In this document: positions 36,363-45,857 of the stretch, one piece after another
Layout of the letters: the number at the start of each line of letters is the position of its first letter
How positions within the stretch are numbered: position 1 is the first letter of the stretch
Origin: Rheinheimera sp.
GTDB taxonomy: Bacteria > Pseudomonadota > Gammaproteobacteria > Enterobacterales > Alteromonadaceae
Assembly (NCBI RefSeq): GCF_030824435.1
Contig: NZ_JAVBXS010000095.1
Span: forward strand, 1 to 64,000
Direction of reading: 5' to 3'
DNA length: 64,000 bases
Notes under the pieces: generated by a model
The model's input: the letters and a program-made list of their open reading frames with translations, nothing else
Told to the model about the DNA's origin: nothing
Databases searched by the model: none
Translations under genes and position numbers: made by a program

Positions 36363-36378
36363 TGCCCAAAAAGAGGTA
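36363..36378 (-). promoter_or_regulatory. Weak NarL-like 7-2-7 site
   Basis: TGCCCAAAAAGAGGTA: the right half AGAGGTA is a full consensus heptamer, the left half matches at five of seven positions, spacing is 2. It lies 95 bp before the repeat-protein gene and 63 bp past the chemoreceptor stop. Confidence 0.35.
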
Positions 36379-36440
36379 GCCGCTTGCACCAGCCAATGAT
36401 ACAAAACGGCTTCTGTGGTTAGCGCCTGTCCGGGCTGGCT

Positions 36441-38399
36441 TCAGGCCAGTCTGAACCTGGCCACCATATCCTGCAAAGAACCGGCAAGCCTTGCCAGCTC
36501 GCGGGCTGTTGCCGCTGTTTGTTCAGCGCCGGCGCTGGTTTGTACTGACACATCGCTGATACGGATAATATTCTGGTTTATCTCCTCCGCCACTGTACTT
36601 TGTTCTTCAGCAGCCGAAGCAATCTGGGTCGTTTTGTCGTTGATGGTGACAATACCTTCCAGCACAGCTTCCAGTAAGTGGCCGGTAGAATTGATATTTT
36701 CCGCACCTTGTTGCGCTTGTTGCAGGCTAAGCTGCATATCGGCAGACGCCTGCTCTGTGCTTTGTTGCAGGGTTTCAATCATGCTGCGGATATCCACTGT
36801 CGATTGTTGGGTGCGCTGGGCTAAATGCCGTACTTCATCGGCCACCACTGCAAAACCGCGCCCCTGATCGCCAGCCCTGGCCGCTTCAATAGCGGCATTC
36901 AGTGCCAGCAGGTTGGTTTGATCAGCAATACCGCGGATCACCTCCAGCACCGTATTAATCGACTGACTATGGGTTTTTACCTGCAAAATAGTGCTGTTGG
37001 TTTCCTGCACCTGATTCGATAATTTGCTTATTAACTCAATAGTTTGCTGCAGCTCGTTTAAACCTTTACCGGCATGCTGGTGTACAGTATTGGCTTCATC
37101 AGCCGCTTCTGCTGTACTGCTGGCCACATCACGCACTGTTGCACTCATTTCATGCATGGCGGTAGCAGCAAGTTCGGTGTCCTGTTGTTGTTGCAATACA
37201 CCACGGCTGGTTTGAATAGTGACAGCTGATGCCTGCTCGGCCGCTGCCGCCACCTGATGTACGGCAGAATCTATTTGTTGCAGCACCTGTTGCAGCTCGT
37301 CGGCCACCGAATTAATACCCCGGGCAATATGGCCAAATTCGTCATGACTTTGGTATTGCACCCTGGCGGTTAAATCACGGGCGGCCAACCTGGCCATGGC
37401 AACATCAATTTTGGCCACGGCATTTTTAATATTTTTAATAACACCAAAAGCCAGCCAAAGTACAAACACCAATACCAGCAGGTTCGACAACAAAGCCCAC
37501 CATAACGCTTGTTGGCTGTTTTTATACACCAGCGCTGCGGCGGTGGCTGTTTCAGCCAGTAGCTGATTTTGCAGCACCACCAGTTTATCGATACGGCTGC
37601 TGGCTAAATCAAACCAGCGGGCGCTGTCGACATCTAACTTGGTATGAATTGGGGTTTGAAATACCAACTGCTGCAGGGTTTTAAATTCTGCACTGTCAGC
37701 CTCTGCCAATGCTGTTTTAAGTCTGTCTTGTTGCCCGCCGCTTTGGCGTAATACATTTTCCTGAAAAGCCAAAAAGGCGCCCAGATTGGTGCTGACCCGG
37801 CTTAACAGTTCGCTGTCGAGTTGCTGCTGATTAAACACCAGCCCTAATAAAGCGCGCTCCCGACCTGCCCTTTCTATCATTTCCATCAGCTGGTTCATTA
37901 CACCTAACTGCCGCGCCATCTCAAGGTGCGACAACTGCTGCTCAGCCTGATGACTTAAAGCCAATAACTGGCTAATTAAACCGGTATAACGGGCAGCGGA
38001 TTCGGTGTTTTTGATACGCTGCTGGTCAACATCCTGTCGCAGTACTGACAGTTCCGACAACTTTTGCTGCACTGCAGTTAATTTGTCATCTTTTAACAAT
38101 AAAAACTGCGTCAGCCGCTGGTCAGTATCAGCACGGGCCTGACGCATTTTGTCGGCAAACTTATTGCCTTTGCTACCCAAAAACACCCCGCTGCTGCCAC
38201 GTTCAGCCTGCAGGCCATTGACCAGAGCGCCCAGCACCAGACTTTGCTGCACCCGCAGTTCAACCTCGGCCGCCACTTTCAGCTCAGCATATTGGGACCA
38301 CATATGCTGACCCACAAACCAGCATAAAAACAACAAAGGTAAAGCCAGCAGCAACAGCAGTTTATGTTGCATAGGCCAGTTGCGAATCATCGCTTGCAT
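36441..38399 (-). CDS. Methyl-accepting chemotaxis protein with nitrate-sensing NIT domain
   Basis: A 652-residue chemoreceptor. TM1 is about residues 13-28. The periplasmic part (about 45-290) carries NIT-domain marks: [20 protein letters not shown] and [18 protein letters not shown]2 is about 294-316, then HAMP. The cytoplasmic signalling hairpin has the tip [23 protein letters not shown] domains sense nitrate/nitrite in other proteins. It lies 45 bp downstream of narX on the same strand, so it is very likely co-transcribed, giving nitrate taxis alongside nitrate gene control. AAGGAG precedes the ATG. No C-terminal CheR tether is seen. Confidence 0.92.
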   Translation of the reverse strand: MQAMIRNWPMQHKLLLLLALPLLFLCWFVGQHMWSQYAELKVAAEVELRVQQSLVLGALVNGLQAERGSSGVFLGSKGNKFADKMRQARADTDQRLTQFLLLKDDKLTAVQQKLSELSVLRQDVDQQRIKNTESAARYTGLISQLLALSHQAEQQLSHLEMARQLGVMNQLMEMIERAGRERALLGLVFNQQQLDSELLSRVSTNLGAFLAFQENVLRQSGGQQDRLKTALAEADSAEFKTLQQLVFQTPIHTKLDVDSARWFDLASSRIDKLVVLQNQLLAETATAAALVYKNSQQALWWALLSNLLVLVFVLWLAFGVIKNIKNAVAKIDVAMARLAARDLTARVQYQSHDEFGHIARGINSVADELQQVLQQIDSAVHQVAAAAEQASAVTIQTSRGVLQQQQDTELAATAMHEMSATVRDVASSTAEAADEANTVHQHAGKGLNELQQTIELISKLSNQVQETNSTILQVKTHSQSINTVLEVIRGIADQTNLLALNAAIEAARAGDQGRGFAVVADEVRHLAQRTQQSTVDIRSMIETLQQSTEQASADMQLSLQQAQQGAENINSTGHLLEAVLEGIVTINDKTTQIASAAEEQSTVAEEINQNIIRISDVSVQTSAGAEQTAATARELARLAGSLQDMVARFRLA

Positions 38400-38444
38400 T
38401 CAACTCTCCTTGAGAAAACCGCTGACAGGCGGCAAAGGGGTAGG

Positions 38445-40250
38445 TTATTCAACCTGAGCAGGTTGTTGTTGCAGGTATTCCGGGGTAAAACTGAAATACA
38501 CCCCGGTGCCGCCCTGCTCGCGACGGCGGATTTGAATGGCGCCACCCAGCTGTTTACTGCGCTCCTGCATAATAGCCAAACCATAATGGTTCAGTTTTTC
38601 CGCATGTTGCGCTATGCCAATACCATTATCTTCAATGGCCAGTTCAATGGCCTGGCCCTGCTGCTGCGCCAGTCGGATCACCACTTCAGACCCCTGACTG
38701 TGATGTACCGCATTCTGGCTGGCTTCACGCACTATCTGCAGTAAATGAATTTCTTCCTGTGGCTGTAACGGGGTGTTTGTCAGCTGATAATCCAGTGAAA
38801 ATTTCATGCCGGATTGTTCTGACAGCTGGGTTGCTGTCAGTTGCAGTGCCTGTTGCAAACCGCCGCCGTCCACTTTTAACCTGAAGGTGGTGAGCAATTC
38901 ACGCAGCTGGCGGTAAGCGGCATCCAAACCATGTTTCAGTTCCAGCGACACGTCCTGCATACTGGCTTTGTCGTCGAGACTGATGGCTTTATTCAGCCGG
39001 CTGACCTGAATTTTTAAATAAGAAAGTGCCTGGGCTAAAGAGTCATGCAGTTCACGGGCAATCACAGTGCGCTCCTGCATCAAAGCCAGTCTTCTGGACT
39101 GCTCAGCTTCTGATTTTAAACTCATCGCAATAGCCAGCTGATCGGCCACTGTACTCAGCAATTGTTGTTGCCATTCGGCTAATTTTTTATCGGCGCTGCT
39201 TCGAGCCACCAGCACGCCATATTGCTGATGATCCCTTTTAAGCTGATAACGGTATAACAGCTGCTCATCCCGGCGTATACCATGGGTCGGCGCTTCAATA
39301 CATTCTTCACAACTGTTACGACTGCAAGGGTCTTGATCCACGTCAGCCGGTTGCAGCTGTAAATAAGGTGCACTGCCCTGCTCAGTGATCAAACAAAGTT
39401 CAATATCACGAATGTGTGTCACCTGCTGTAGCCGCTCGACCAGCATATTCAGCTGCTGGCGATCCGGCACCTGCTGGTTAAAACTGCGCGCCATGTCATA
39501 TAAAAACTGCAACTTGGTATTACTTTGTTGCAGCGCTGCGGTTTGTTCATCCACCCGTTTTTCCAGATTGCCATACATATAAGCAATGGCGTCACTCATT
39601 TTGTTTAAGGTACCGGCCAATACACCAAGTTCATCCGGCTGTTCGGCGCTAAGGCGCGAGGTAAAATCACCCTGACCAATACGCCGTGCCGCGCGGGTCA
39701 GCTCTGACAAAGGTTGTTCTACTCTGGATTTAAGCCAGTACATCACCACCATGGCCAAAATCACGGTTAAAAACAGCGCCACCACCTGCACTAAACGCAG
39801 AGCCCGTACTTTTTGTTCGGCATCTTGTTGAATACTGCCCACCAGCCCTTCCAGCAAAGCCACATGGCTGGCAATTTGCCGGGCTAAATCTTCACCGGCA
39901 AGCTCACCACTGCTGATCTGCGGACTGAGTTCAAGCCAGTTGTGGCGCGCCTGCCGAAAAGACTCACTGAGTGCACGTTTTTCGTGTTTCATGCGGTAAA
40001 ACACCGGATGTTGCCAGCTATTCAGTAACTTCTGCTGTGCTTCTGCCAACTCTTGTGGTTTTTGTTGTTGGCTCAGCAGCGCCACTTTATAAGTTTGCAT
40101 CCGCAGTGAACCGGCCACGTTAATGGCCAAAGCGTCACTGTCGGCTTTTTCTGATAACCAGTATGAAATCAGCATGGTACTGAGTGCCATTGCCACTATG
40201 CAGGATAGAGCAACGCCAATCCGCGTCACAATTGAAAATTTTTTCATCAT
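38445..40250 (-). CDS. narX: Nitrate/nitrite sensor histidine kinase NarX
   Basis: A 601-residue sensor (E. coli NarX is 598). After TM1 (about residues 12-32) comes the periplasmic P box DALAINVAGSLRMQTYK (residues 39-55), which binds nitrate. TM2 is about 153-173, HAMP about 174-230. A central signalling module has Cys309, Cys314 and Cys317, as in NarX. The HisKA_3 phospho-acceptor is His402 in ARELHDSLAQALSYLK, followed by the HATPase. Its partner is the NarL at 25129-25782. Divergent from narG, with the NIT chemoreceptor gene 45 bp downstream. The first of two adjacent ATGs is used. Confidence 0.93.
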   Translation of the reverse strand: MMKKFSIVTRIGVALSCIVAMALSTMLISYWLSEKADSDALAINVAGSLRMQTYKVALLSQQQKPQELAEAQQKLLNSWQHPVFYRMKHEKRALSESFRQARHNWLELSPQISSGELAGEDLARQIASHVALLEGLVGSIQQDAEQKVRALRLVQVVALFLTVILAMVVMYWLKSRVEQPLSELTRAARRIGQGDFTSRLSAEQPDELGVLAGTLNKMSDAIAYMYGNLEKRVDEQTAALQQSNTKLQFLYDMARSFNQQVPDRQQLNMLVERLQQVTHIRDIELCLITEQGSAPYLQLQPADVDQDPCSRNSCEECIEAPTHGIRRDEQLLYRYQLKRDHQQYGVLVARSSADKKLAEWQQQLLSTVADQLAIAMSLKSEAEQSRRLALMQERTVIARELHDSLAQALSYLKIQVSRLNKAISLDDKASMQDVSLELKHGLDAAYRQLRELLTTFRLKVDGGGLQQALQLTATQLSEQSGMKFSLDYQLTNTPLQPQEEIHLLQIVREASQNAVHHSQGSEVVIRLAQQQGQAIELAIEDNGIGIAQHAEKLNHYGLAIMQERSKQLGGAIQIRRREQGGTGVYFSFTPEYLQQQPAQVE

Positions 40251-40316
40251 TCAATCCAAAATGAAGCCAGGCACAGAATAAGCGATTTTGCCCCGCCAGA
40301 AGCTGCGCAAGTGAGC

Positions 40317-40332
40317 TACCCCTTTTACCCCG
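40317..40332 (+). promoter_or_regulatory. NarL heptamers, distal cluster upstream of narG
   Basis: TACCCCT (40317-40323) is a full match to the heptamer TACYYMT. A second copy, TACCCCG (40326-40332), lies 9 bp later in the same orientation. With transcription starting near 40517, the first is at about -197, the region where E. coli narG also has an upstream group of NarL heptamers. Confidence 0.5.
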
Positions 40333-40413
40333 CCAGCCAGAACTTGTTGTTTTTACATTGGAGCTGGCGGCGAAGTTTACATTTTTATTCAAACACTTAC
40401 CGAAAATTCATCC

Positions 40414-40429
40414 TACCTCTTTTGGGGTA
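40414..40429 (+). promoter_or_regulatory. NarL 7-2-7 site upstream of narG
   Basis: TACCTCTTTTGGGGTA is an inverted heptamer pair with 2-bp spacing matching 13 of 14 consensus positions. It is centred about 95 bp before the predicted narG transcription start, comparable with the promoter-proximal NarL sites of E. coli narG. It can also act on divergent narX. Confidence 0.7.
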
Positions 40430-40468
40430 GATAACAACAATTTTACCCATTTTCATGCCATAGCAAGC

Positions 40469-40509
40469 TTGTGCCAGATCAATCATCATTCGCCCAACAT
40501 TCTTATAGT
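40469..40509 (+). promoter_or_regulatory. FNR-dependent narG promoter
   Basis: TTGTGCCAGATCAA (40469-40482) has a perfect ATCAA half and a TTGTG half of the FNR consensus. A -10 TATAGT lies at 40504-40509. The centre of the FNR-like box is 31 bp from the centre of the -10, which places FNR at about -41.5, the position of a class II FNR activator. Confidence 0.65.
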
Positions 40510-40576
40510 GTTCAGAAGTTAAGCAGACAAGGTTGTTGCAGATGCAACAGCAGCAACCAGCGCCAGGAGTAAACCG

Positions 40577-43500
40577 ATGAGTCATCTTCTCGACAAATTG
40601 CGGTTTTTTAAAACCCGCAAAACGCCATTCTCCGACGGACATGGCATCACTACTAATGAAGACAGAACCTGGGAGCAGGGTTACCGGCAACGTTGGCAAC
40701 ACGACAAAATTGTACGTTCTACCCATGGGGTGAACTGTACCGGCTCTTGTAGCTGGAAAATTTATGTCAAAGATGGTCTGGTGACCTGGGAAACCCAACA
40801 AACCGACTATCCGCGCACCAGACCCGACTTGCCCAACCACGAACCCCGTGGTTGCCCTCGTGGCGCCAGTTATTCCTGGTATATCTATAGCGCGAACCGG
40901 CTGAAATATCCAAAAGTACGCCAGAGCTTAATGAAGTTATGGCGTGAAGCCAAAGCCATTCATAAAGATCCGGTGCTCGCCTGGCAATCTATTATCAACG
41001 ACCCGGTAAAAGCCAAAAGTTACAAAGAACGCCGTGGTTTAGGTGGTTTTATCCGCGCCAGCTGGGATGAAGTGAACGAACTGATTGCCGCAGCCAACGT
41101 ACATACCGCCAAAACATATGGTCCGGACCGTGTTACCGGCTTTTCGCCTATTCCGGCCATGTCGATGGTGTCTTATGCCGCCGGTGCCCGTTATTTATCG
41201 TTAATTGGTGGCAACTGTTTAAGTTTCTACGACTGGTACTGCGATTTACCACCTTCTTCCCCTCAGGTGTGGGGTGAACAAACCGACGTGCCTGAATCGG
41301 CCGACTGGTACAACTCCAACTACATTATCGTTTGGGGTTCGAACGTGCCACAAACCCGTACCCCGGACGCCCACTTTTTAACTGAAGTCCGTTACAAAGG
41401 CACCAAAACCTGTGTCATCACCTCAGATTATTCTGAAGCATCGAAGTTTGGTGATACCTGGCTGGCACCGCGTCAGGGCACAGATGCCGCCCTTGCCATG
41501 GCCTTTGGGCATGTGATTTTAAAAGAATTCCATGTCAATAACCCAAGCGCGTATTTTACCGACTACGTGCGCCGTTATACCGATATGCCGATGCTGGTTA
41601 TTTTAGAAGATCAGAATGGCAAATTAGGCCAAGGCCGATTCCTGCGCGCCGCCGATTTGGTTGACAACTTAGGTGAGCAAAATAACCCGGACTGGAAAAC
41701 CATTGCTTTAGATAACAACAGCGGCAAACTGACCAGCCCGAACGGCGCTATTGGTTATCGCTGGGGCCAGAATACCGACCAGATTGGTAAATGGAACTTA
41801 GAGCAAAAAGACAAAAACGGTGACATTGAACTGGCATTAAGCCTAAAAGACAACCATGACGGTTTAGTCGATGTCGCTTTCCCGTATTTTGGTGGTGCGC
41901 CACACGAATACAAATACTTCCAGCACACAGCGCATGACGATATTCAGCTGCGTAAAGTGCCGGCGAAAAAAGTACAGCTCGCTGACGGTACTGAAGCGCT
42001 GGTGGCCACAGTCTATGACTTAACGTTGGCGCATTATGGCGTGGATAACGGTATTGGCGATGCCAACCGTGCTTCCTCTTACAACGACAATGTGCCTTAT
42101 ACCCCGGCCTGGCAAGAAGCCATTACCGGCGTTAAACCAGAAGATGTGATTCGGGTGGCCACTGAATTTGGCCGCAACGCCGACAAAACCCGTGGCCGTT
42201 CTATGGTGATTGTGGGTGCTGCACTGAACCACTGGTATCACATGGATATGAACTACCGCGGCCTGATCAACATGCTGATGATGTGTGGTTGTATCGGTCA
42301 GAGTGGTGGCGGCTGGGCGCATTATGTCGGTCAGGAAAAACTGCGGCCACAAACCGGCTGGGCACCGCTGGCTTTTGCCACCGACTGGCAAAAACCACCC
42401 CGTCATATGAACGGTACTTCGTTCTTCTACAACCATTCCAGCCAGTGGCGTTATGAAAAACTGGATATGGCAGAAGTGGTATCGCCTCTTGCCAATAAAG
42501 AAAAGTGGACTGGCTCTATTATCGACTTTAACGCCCGCGCCGAACGCATGGGCTGGTTACCTTCTGCACCACAGCTTGGCGTGAACCCGCTACATATTGC
42601 CGGTAAAGCCAAAGCAGCCGGTATGGAAATTAAAGATTATCTGCTGAATGAACTCACCAGCCACAACATTAAATTTGCCTGTGAAGAGCCGGAAAATCCG
42701 CAGAACTTCCCACGTAATATGTTTGTCTGGCGCTCAAACTTATTGGGTTCCTCAGGCAAAGGCCATGAATATATGCTGCGCCATTTACTCGGCACCAAAC
42801 ATGGTTTGCTGGGTAAAGATTTAGGCGGTTTTGGCGGTAAAAAACCAGAAGATGTTCAGTGGACCGACAGCCCGGCCGAAGGCAAAGTAGATTTATGGGT
42901 GACCTTAGATTTCCGTATGTCGACCACCTGTCTGTATTCCGACATCGTTTTACCAACAGCCACCTGGTATGAAAAAGACGATATGAATACTTCGGATATG
43001 CATCCATTTATTCATCCGTTGTCAGCCGCTATTGACCCTGTGTGGGAAGCACGCAGCGACTGGGAAATTTTTAAAGGCATTGCCAAAGAGTTCTCCCGCG
43101 TTTGTGTGGGCCACTTAGGTGTTGAAACCGATGTGGTGACCACGCCAATGCACCACGACACCCCGGCCGAATTAGCCCAACCTTATGGCGTAAAAGCCTG
43201 GTGGAAAGGTGAATGTGCCGCTGTACCTGGCATCAGCATGCCCCATTTAAATGTGGTGGAACGTGATTATCCCAATACTTATCAGCGCTTTACATCTTTA
43301 GGCCCATTGCTGGAAAAAACCGGCAACGGCGGTAAAGGCATCGGCTGGGATACCAAAAATGAGGTGCATTTCCTTAAAGAGCTGAACCGTACTCATACCG
43401 CTGAAGGCGCCAACAAAGGCATGGCGAAAATTGAGTCGGCCATTGACGCCTGTGAAGTGATTTTAAGTTTAGCGCCTGAAACCAATGGTCAGGTGGCGGT

Positions 43501-44308
43501 AAAAGCCTGGGCTGCCCTTGGCAAAATTACCGGCCGTGACCATCGCCATCTGGCACTGAATAAAGAAGATGAAAAAATCCGCTGGCGCGACATTGTGGCC
43601 CAGCCACGCAAAATCATCTCCTCACCCACCTGGTCGGGTCTGGAAGACGAACATGTGTCTTACAACGCCGGTTACACCAACGTGCATGAGCTTATTCCAT
43701 GGCGCACCATCACGGGCCGTCAGCAGTTTTATCAGGATCACGAGTGGATGCGCGACTTTGGCGAACAGCAATGTGTGTACAAACCGCCGATCAACTTAAA
43801 AACTGTGGCCCCTGTGCTGAATAAAAAGCCCAATGGCAACACCGAAATAGTCCTGAACTGGATCACCCCTCACCAAAAATGGGGCATTCACAGTACTTAT
43901 TCCGACAACCTGCTGATGCTGACCTTGTCACGTGGTGGCCCTATCGTCTGGCTTAGTGAAATTGACGCCAAAGCGGCGGGCATTGAAGACAACGACTGGA
44001 TTGAAATTTTTAACGTCAACGGTGCCATAGCGGCCCGTGCCGTGGTGTCACAGCGGGTGCCTGAAGGCATGAGCATGATGTACCACGCACAGGAACGTAT
44101 TGTGAACGTGCCAGGTAGTGAACAAACCGGTACCCGCGGTGGTATCCACAACTCTGTGACCCGCGCTGTGATGAAACCCACCCATATGATCGGCGGTTAT
44201 GCCCAGCAATCTTATGGCTTTAACTATTACGGCACTGTCGGGTGTAACCGCGATGAGTTTGTCATCGTCCGTAAGATGAACAAAGTCGACTGGCTGGACA
44301 CCCAATAG
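40577..44308 (+). CDS. narG: Respiratory nitrate reductase alpha subunit
   Basis: A 1243-residue bis-MGD molybdoenzyme (E. coli NarG is 1247), cytoplasmic face, reducing nitrate to nitrite with electrons from NarH. The FS0 cluster ligands appear as His50, Cys54, Cys58 and Cys92 (HGVNCTGSC, PRGCPRG). The segment GGNCLSFYDWYCDLPPSSP holds the Asp that ligates Mo. The C-terminal molybdopterin domain contains HQKWGIHSTYSDNLLMLTL. There is no Tat signal, as usual for membrane-anchored NarG. ATG at 40577 follows CAGGAG. First gene of narGHJI-ppi. Confidence 0.98.
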   Translation: MSHLLDKLRFFKTRKTPFSDGHGITTNEDRTWEQGYRQRWQHDKIVRSTHGVNCTGSCSWKIYVKDGLVTWETQQTDYPRTRPDLPNHEPRGCPRGASYSWYIYSANRLKYPKVRQSLMKLWREAKAIHKDPVLAWQSIINDPVKAKSYKERRGLGGFIRASWDEVNELIAAANVHTAKTYGPDRVTGFSPIPAMSMVSYAAGARYLSLIGGNCLSFYDWYCDLPPSSPQVWGEQTDVPESADWYNSNYIIVWGSNVPQTRTPDAHFLTEVRYKGTKTCVITSDYSEASKFGDTWLAPRQGTDAALAMAFGHVILKEFHVNNPSAYFTDYVRRYTDMPMLVILEDQNGKLGQGRFLRAADLVDNLGEQNNPDWKTIALDNNSGKLTSPNGAIGYRWGQNTDQIGKWNLEQKDKNGDIELALSLKDNHDGLVDVAFPYFGGAPHEYKYFQHTAHDDIQLRKVPAKKVQLADGTEALVATVYDLTLAHYGVDNGIGDANRASSYNDNVPYTPAWQEAITGVKPEDVIRVATEFGRNADKTRGRSMVIVGAALNHWYHMDMNYRGLINMLMMCGCIGQSGGGWAHYVGQEKLRPQTGWAPLAFATDWQKPPRHMNGTSFFYNHSSQWRYEKLDMAEVVSPLANKEKWTGSIIDFNARAERMGWLPSAPQLGVNPLHIAGKAKAAGMEIKDYLLNELTSHNIKFACEEPENPQNFPRNMFVWRSNLLGSSGKGHEYMLRHLLGTKHGLLGKDLGGFGGKKPEDVQWTDSPAEGKVDLWVTLDFRMSTTCLYSDIVLPTATWYEKDDMNTSDMHPFIHPLSAAIDPVWEARSDWEIFKGIAKEFSRVCVGHLGVETDVVTTPMHHDTPAELAQPYGVKAWWKGECAAVPGISMPHLNVVERDYPNTYQRFTSLGPLLEKTGNGGKGIGWDTKNEVHFLKELNRTHTAEGANKGMAKIESAIDACEVILSLAPETNGQVAVKAWAALGKITGRDHRHLALNKEDEKIRWRDIVAQPRKIISSPTWSGLEDEHVSYNAGYTNVHELIPWRTITGRQQFYQDHEWMRDFGEQQCVYKPPINLKTVAPVLNKKPNGNTEIVLNWITPHQKWGIHSTYSDNLLMLTLSRGGPIVWLSEIDAKAAGIEDNDWIEIFNVNGAIAARAVVSQRVPEGMSMMYHAQERIVNVPGSEQTGTRGGIHNSVTRAVMKPTHMIGGYAQQSYGFNYYGTVGCNRDEFVIVRKMNKVDWLDTQ

Positions 44309-44315
44309 GAGTAGC

Positions 44316-45854
44316 ATGATGAAAGTACGCGCACAAATAGGCATGGTATTAAATCTCGACAAGTGCATAGGCTGTCATACCTGCTCCATTACCTGTAAAA
44401 ACGTCTGGACCTCGCGTGAAGGTGTGGAATACGCCTGGTTTAACAACGTCGAAACCAAACCTGGTATTGGTTTTCCGAAAGAATGGGAAAACCAGCAAAA
44501 ATGGAACGGCGGCTGGGTGAAAAACGCCAAAGGCGAGCTGGAGTTAAAAATTGGCGGCAAACGCCGGGTGCTGGCGAATATTTTCGCCAACCCGGATTTA
44601 CCGGAAATTGACGACTACTACGAACCTTTTGATTTTGACTATCAACATTTACACAACGCGCCGGACAGCAAACACCAGCCAGTGGCCCGGCCGCGCTCGC
44701 TGATCAGCGGTCAGCGCATGGAAAAAATTGAATGGGGCCCAAACTGGGAAGAAATTCTCGGTACTGAGTTTGCCAAACGCAAAAAAGATCAGAACTTCAA
44801 TGAAGTAGTGCAAAAAGACATCTACGGCCAGTTTGAAAAAACTTTCATGATGTATTTACCAAGGCTTTGCGAACACTGTCTGAATCCGGCTTGTGTGGCA
44901 GCTTGCCCAAGTGGTGCTATCTACAAACGCGAAGAAGACGGCATCGTGCTGATTGACCAGGACAAATGTCGTGGCTGGCGCATGTGTGTCTCGGCCTGCC
45001 CCTACAAAAAAATCTATTACAACTGGAAAACCGGTAAATCAGAAAAATGTACTTTCTGCTTCCCGCGCATTGAAGCCGGTCAGCCGACTGTTTGCTCTGA
45101 AACCTGTGTTGGCCGTATCCGTTATTTAGGTGTGCTGCTTTACGACGCCGACAAAATTTCGGCCGCAGCCAGTGTCGCCAACGAGCAGGATTTATATCAG
45201 GCCCAGTTGGATATTTTCCTGGATCCAAAAGATCCACAAGTGATAGCCGCAGCCCGCGCCGAAGGCATTCCGGATAACTGGATCAATGCCGCCCAGCAAA
45301 GCCCGGTTTATATGATGGCGATGGAATGGAAAGTGGCGCTGCCACTGCACCCTGAGTACCGCACCCTGCCAATGGTTTGGTATGTGCCGCCACTGTCACC
45401 TATTCAAAGTGCAGTGCAGGCCGGCCATGTTGGTATGAATGGCGAAATTCCGGATCTGAAATCCTTGCGGATTCCACTGCGGTATCTGGCCAATATGCTA
45501 ACCGCCGGTGATGAAAAACCTGTAGTCAGAGCACTGGAGCGCATGATTGCAATGCGCGCTTTTAAACGCTCACAACAAGTGGATGGTGTGGAAGATTTAG
45601 CGGTCTTAAAAACTGTGGGCCTGACGGCGCTGCAGGTGGAAGAAATGTACCGTTATATGGCACTTGCCAACTACGAAGACAGGTTTGTGATCCCAACCAG
45701 TCACCGTGCTTATGCCGAAAACGCTTATGACTTAAAAAGCAGCTGTGGTTTTAGCTTTGGCAATGGTTGTGGTGATGGCAATAACGACGTCAGCCTGTTT
45801 GGCACCAAAGCCAAAGGTGTACGTCAGGTGATTCCGGTTGAGCTGAAGGATTAA
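44316..45854 (+). CDS. narH: Respiratory nitrate reductase beta subunit
   Basis: A 512-residue iron-sulfur subunit (E. coli 512) passing electrons from NarI haem to NarG. Four clusters are indicated: CIGCHTCSITCK; CEHCLNPACVAACP; CRGWRMCVSACP, in which Trp replaces a Cys so that the cluster is [3Fe-4S]; and CTFCFPRIEAG with CSETC. The C-terminal part includes PLHPEYRTLPMVWYVPPLSP. It starts 7 bp after narG with AGGAG. The second Met is an equally possible start. Confidence 0.98.
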   Translation: MMKVRAQIGMVLNLDKCIGCHTCSITCKNVWTSREGVEYAWFNNVETKPGIGFPKEWENQQKWNGGWVKNAKGELELKIGGKRRVLANIFANPDLPEIDDYYEPFDFDYQHLHNAPDSKHQPVARPRSLISGQRMEKIEWGPNWEEILGTEFAKRKKDQNFNEVVQKDIYGQFEKTFMMYLPRLCEHCLNPACVAACPSGAIYKREEDGIVLIDQDKCRGWRMCVSACPYKKIYYNWKTGKSEKCTFCFPRIEAGQPTVCSETCVGRIRYLGVLLYDADKISAAASVANEQDLYQAQLDIFLDPKDPQVIAAARAEGIPDNWINAAQQSPVYMMAMEWKVALPLHPEYRTLPMVWYVPPLSPIQSAVQAGHVGMNGEIPDLKSLRIPLRYLANMLTAGDEKPVVRALERMIAMRAFKRSQQVDGVEDLAVLKTVGLTALQVEEMYRYMALANYEDRFVIPTSHRAYAENAYDLKSSCGFSFGNGCGDGNNDVSLFGTKAKGVRQVIPVELKD

Positions 45855-45857
45855 CAG

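Noticed and set aside
38436-38442. AGGGGTA heptamer between narX and the chemoreceptor gene
   Set aside because: A single half within a 45-bp intra-operon gap; chance occurrence is likely.
40397-40840. Open frame antisense to the start of narG
   Set aside because: It crosses the narG promoter elements and the conserved NarG N-terminus; no independent support.
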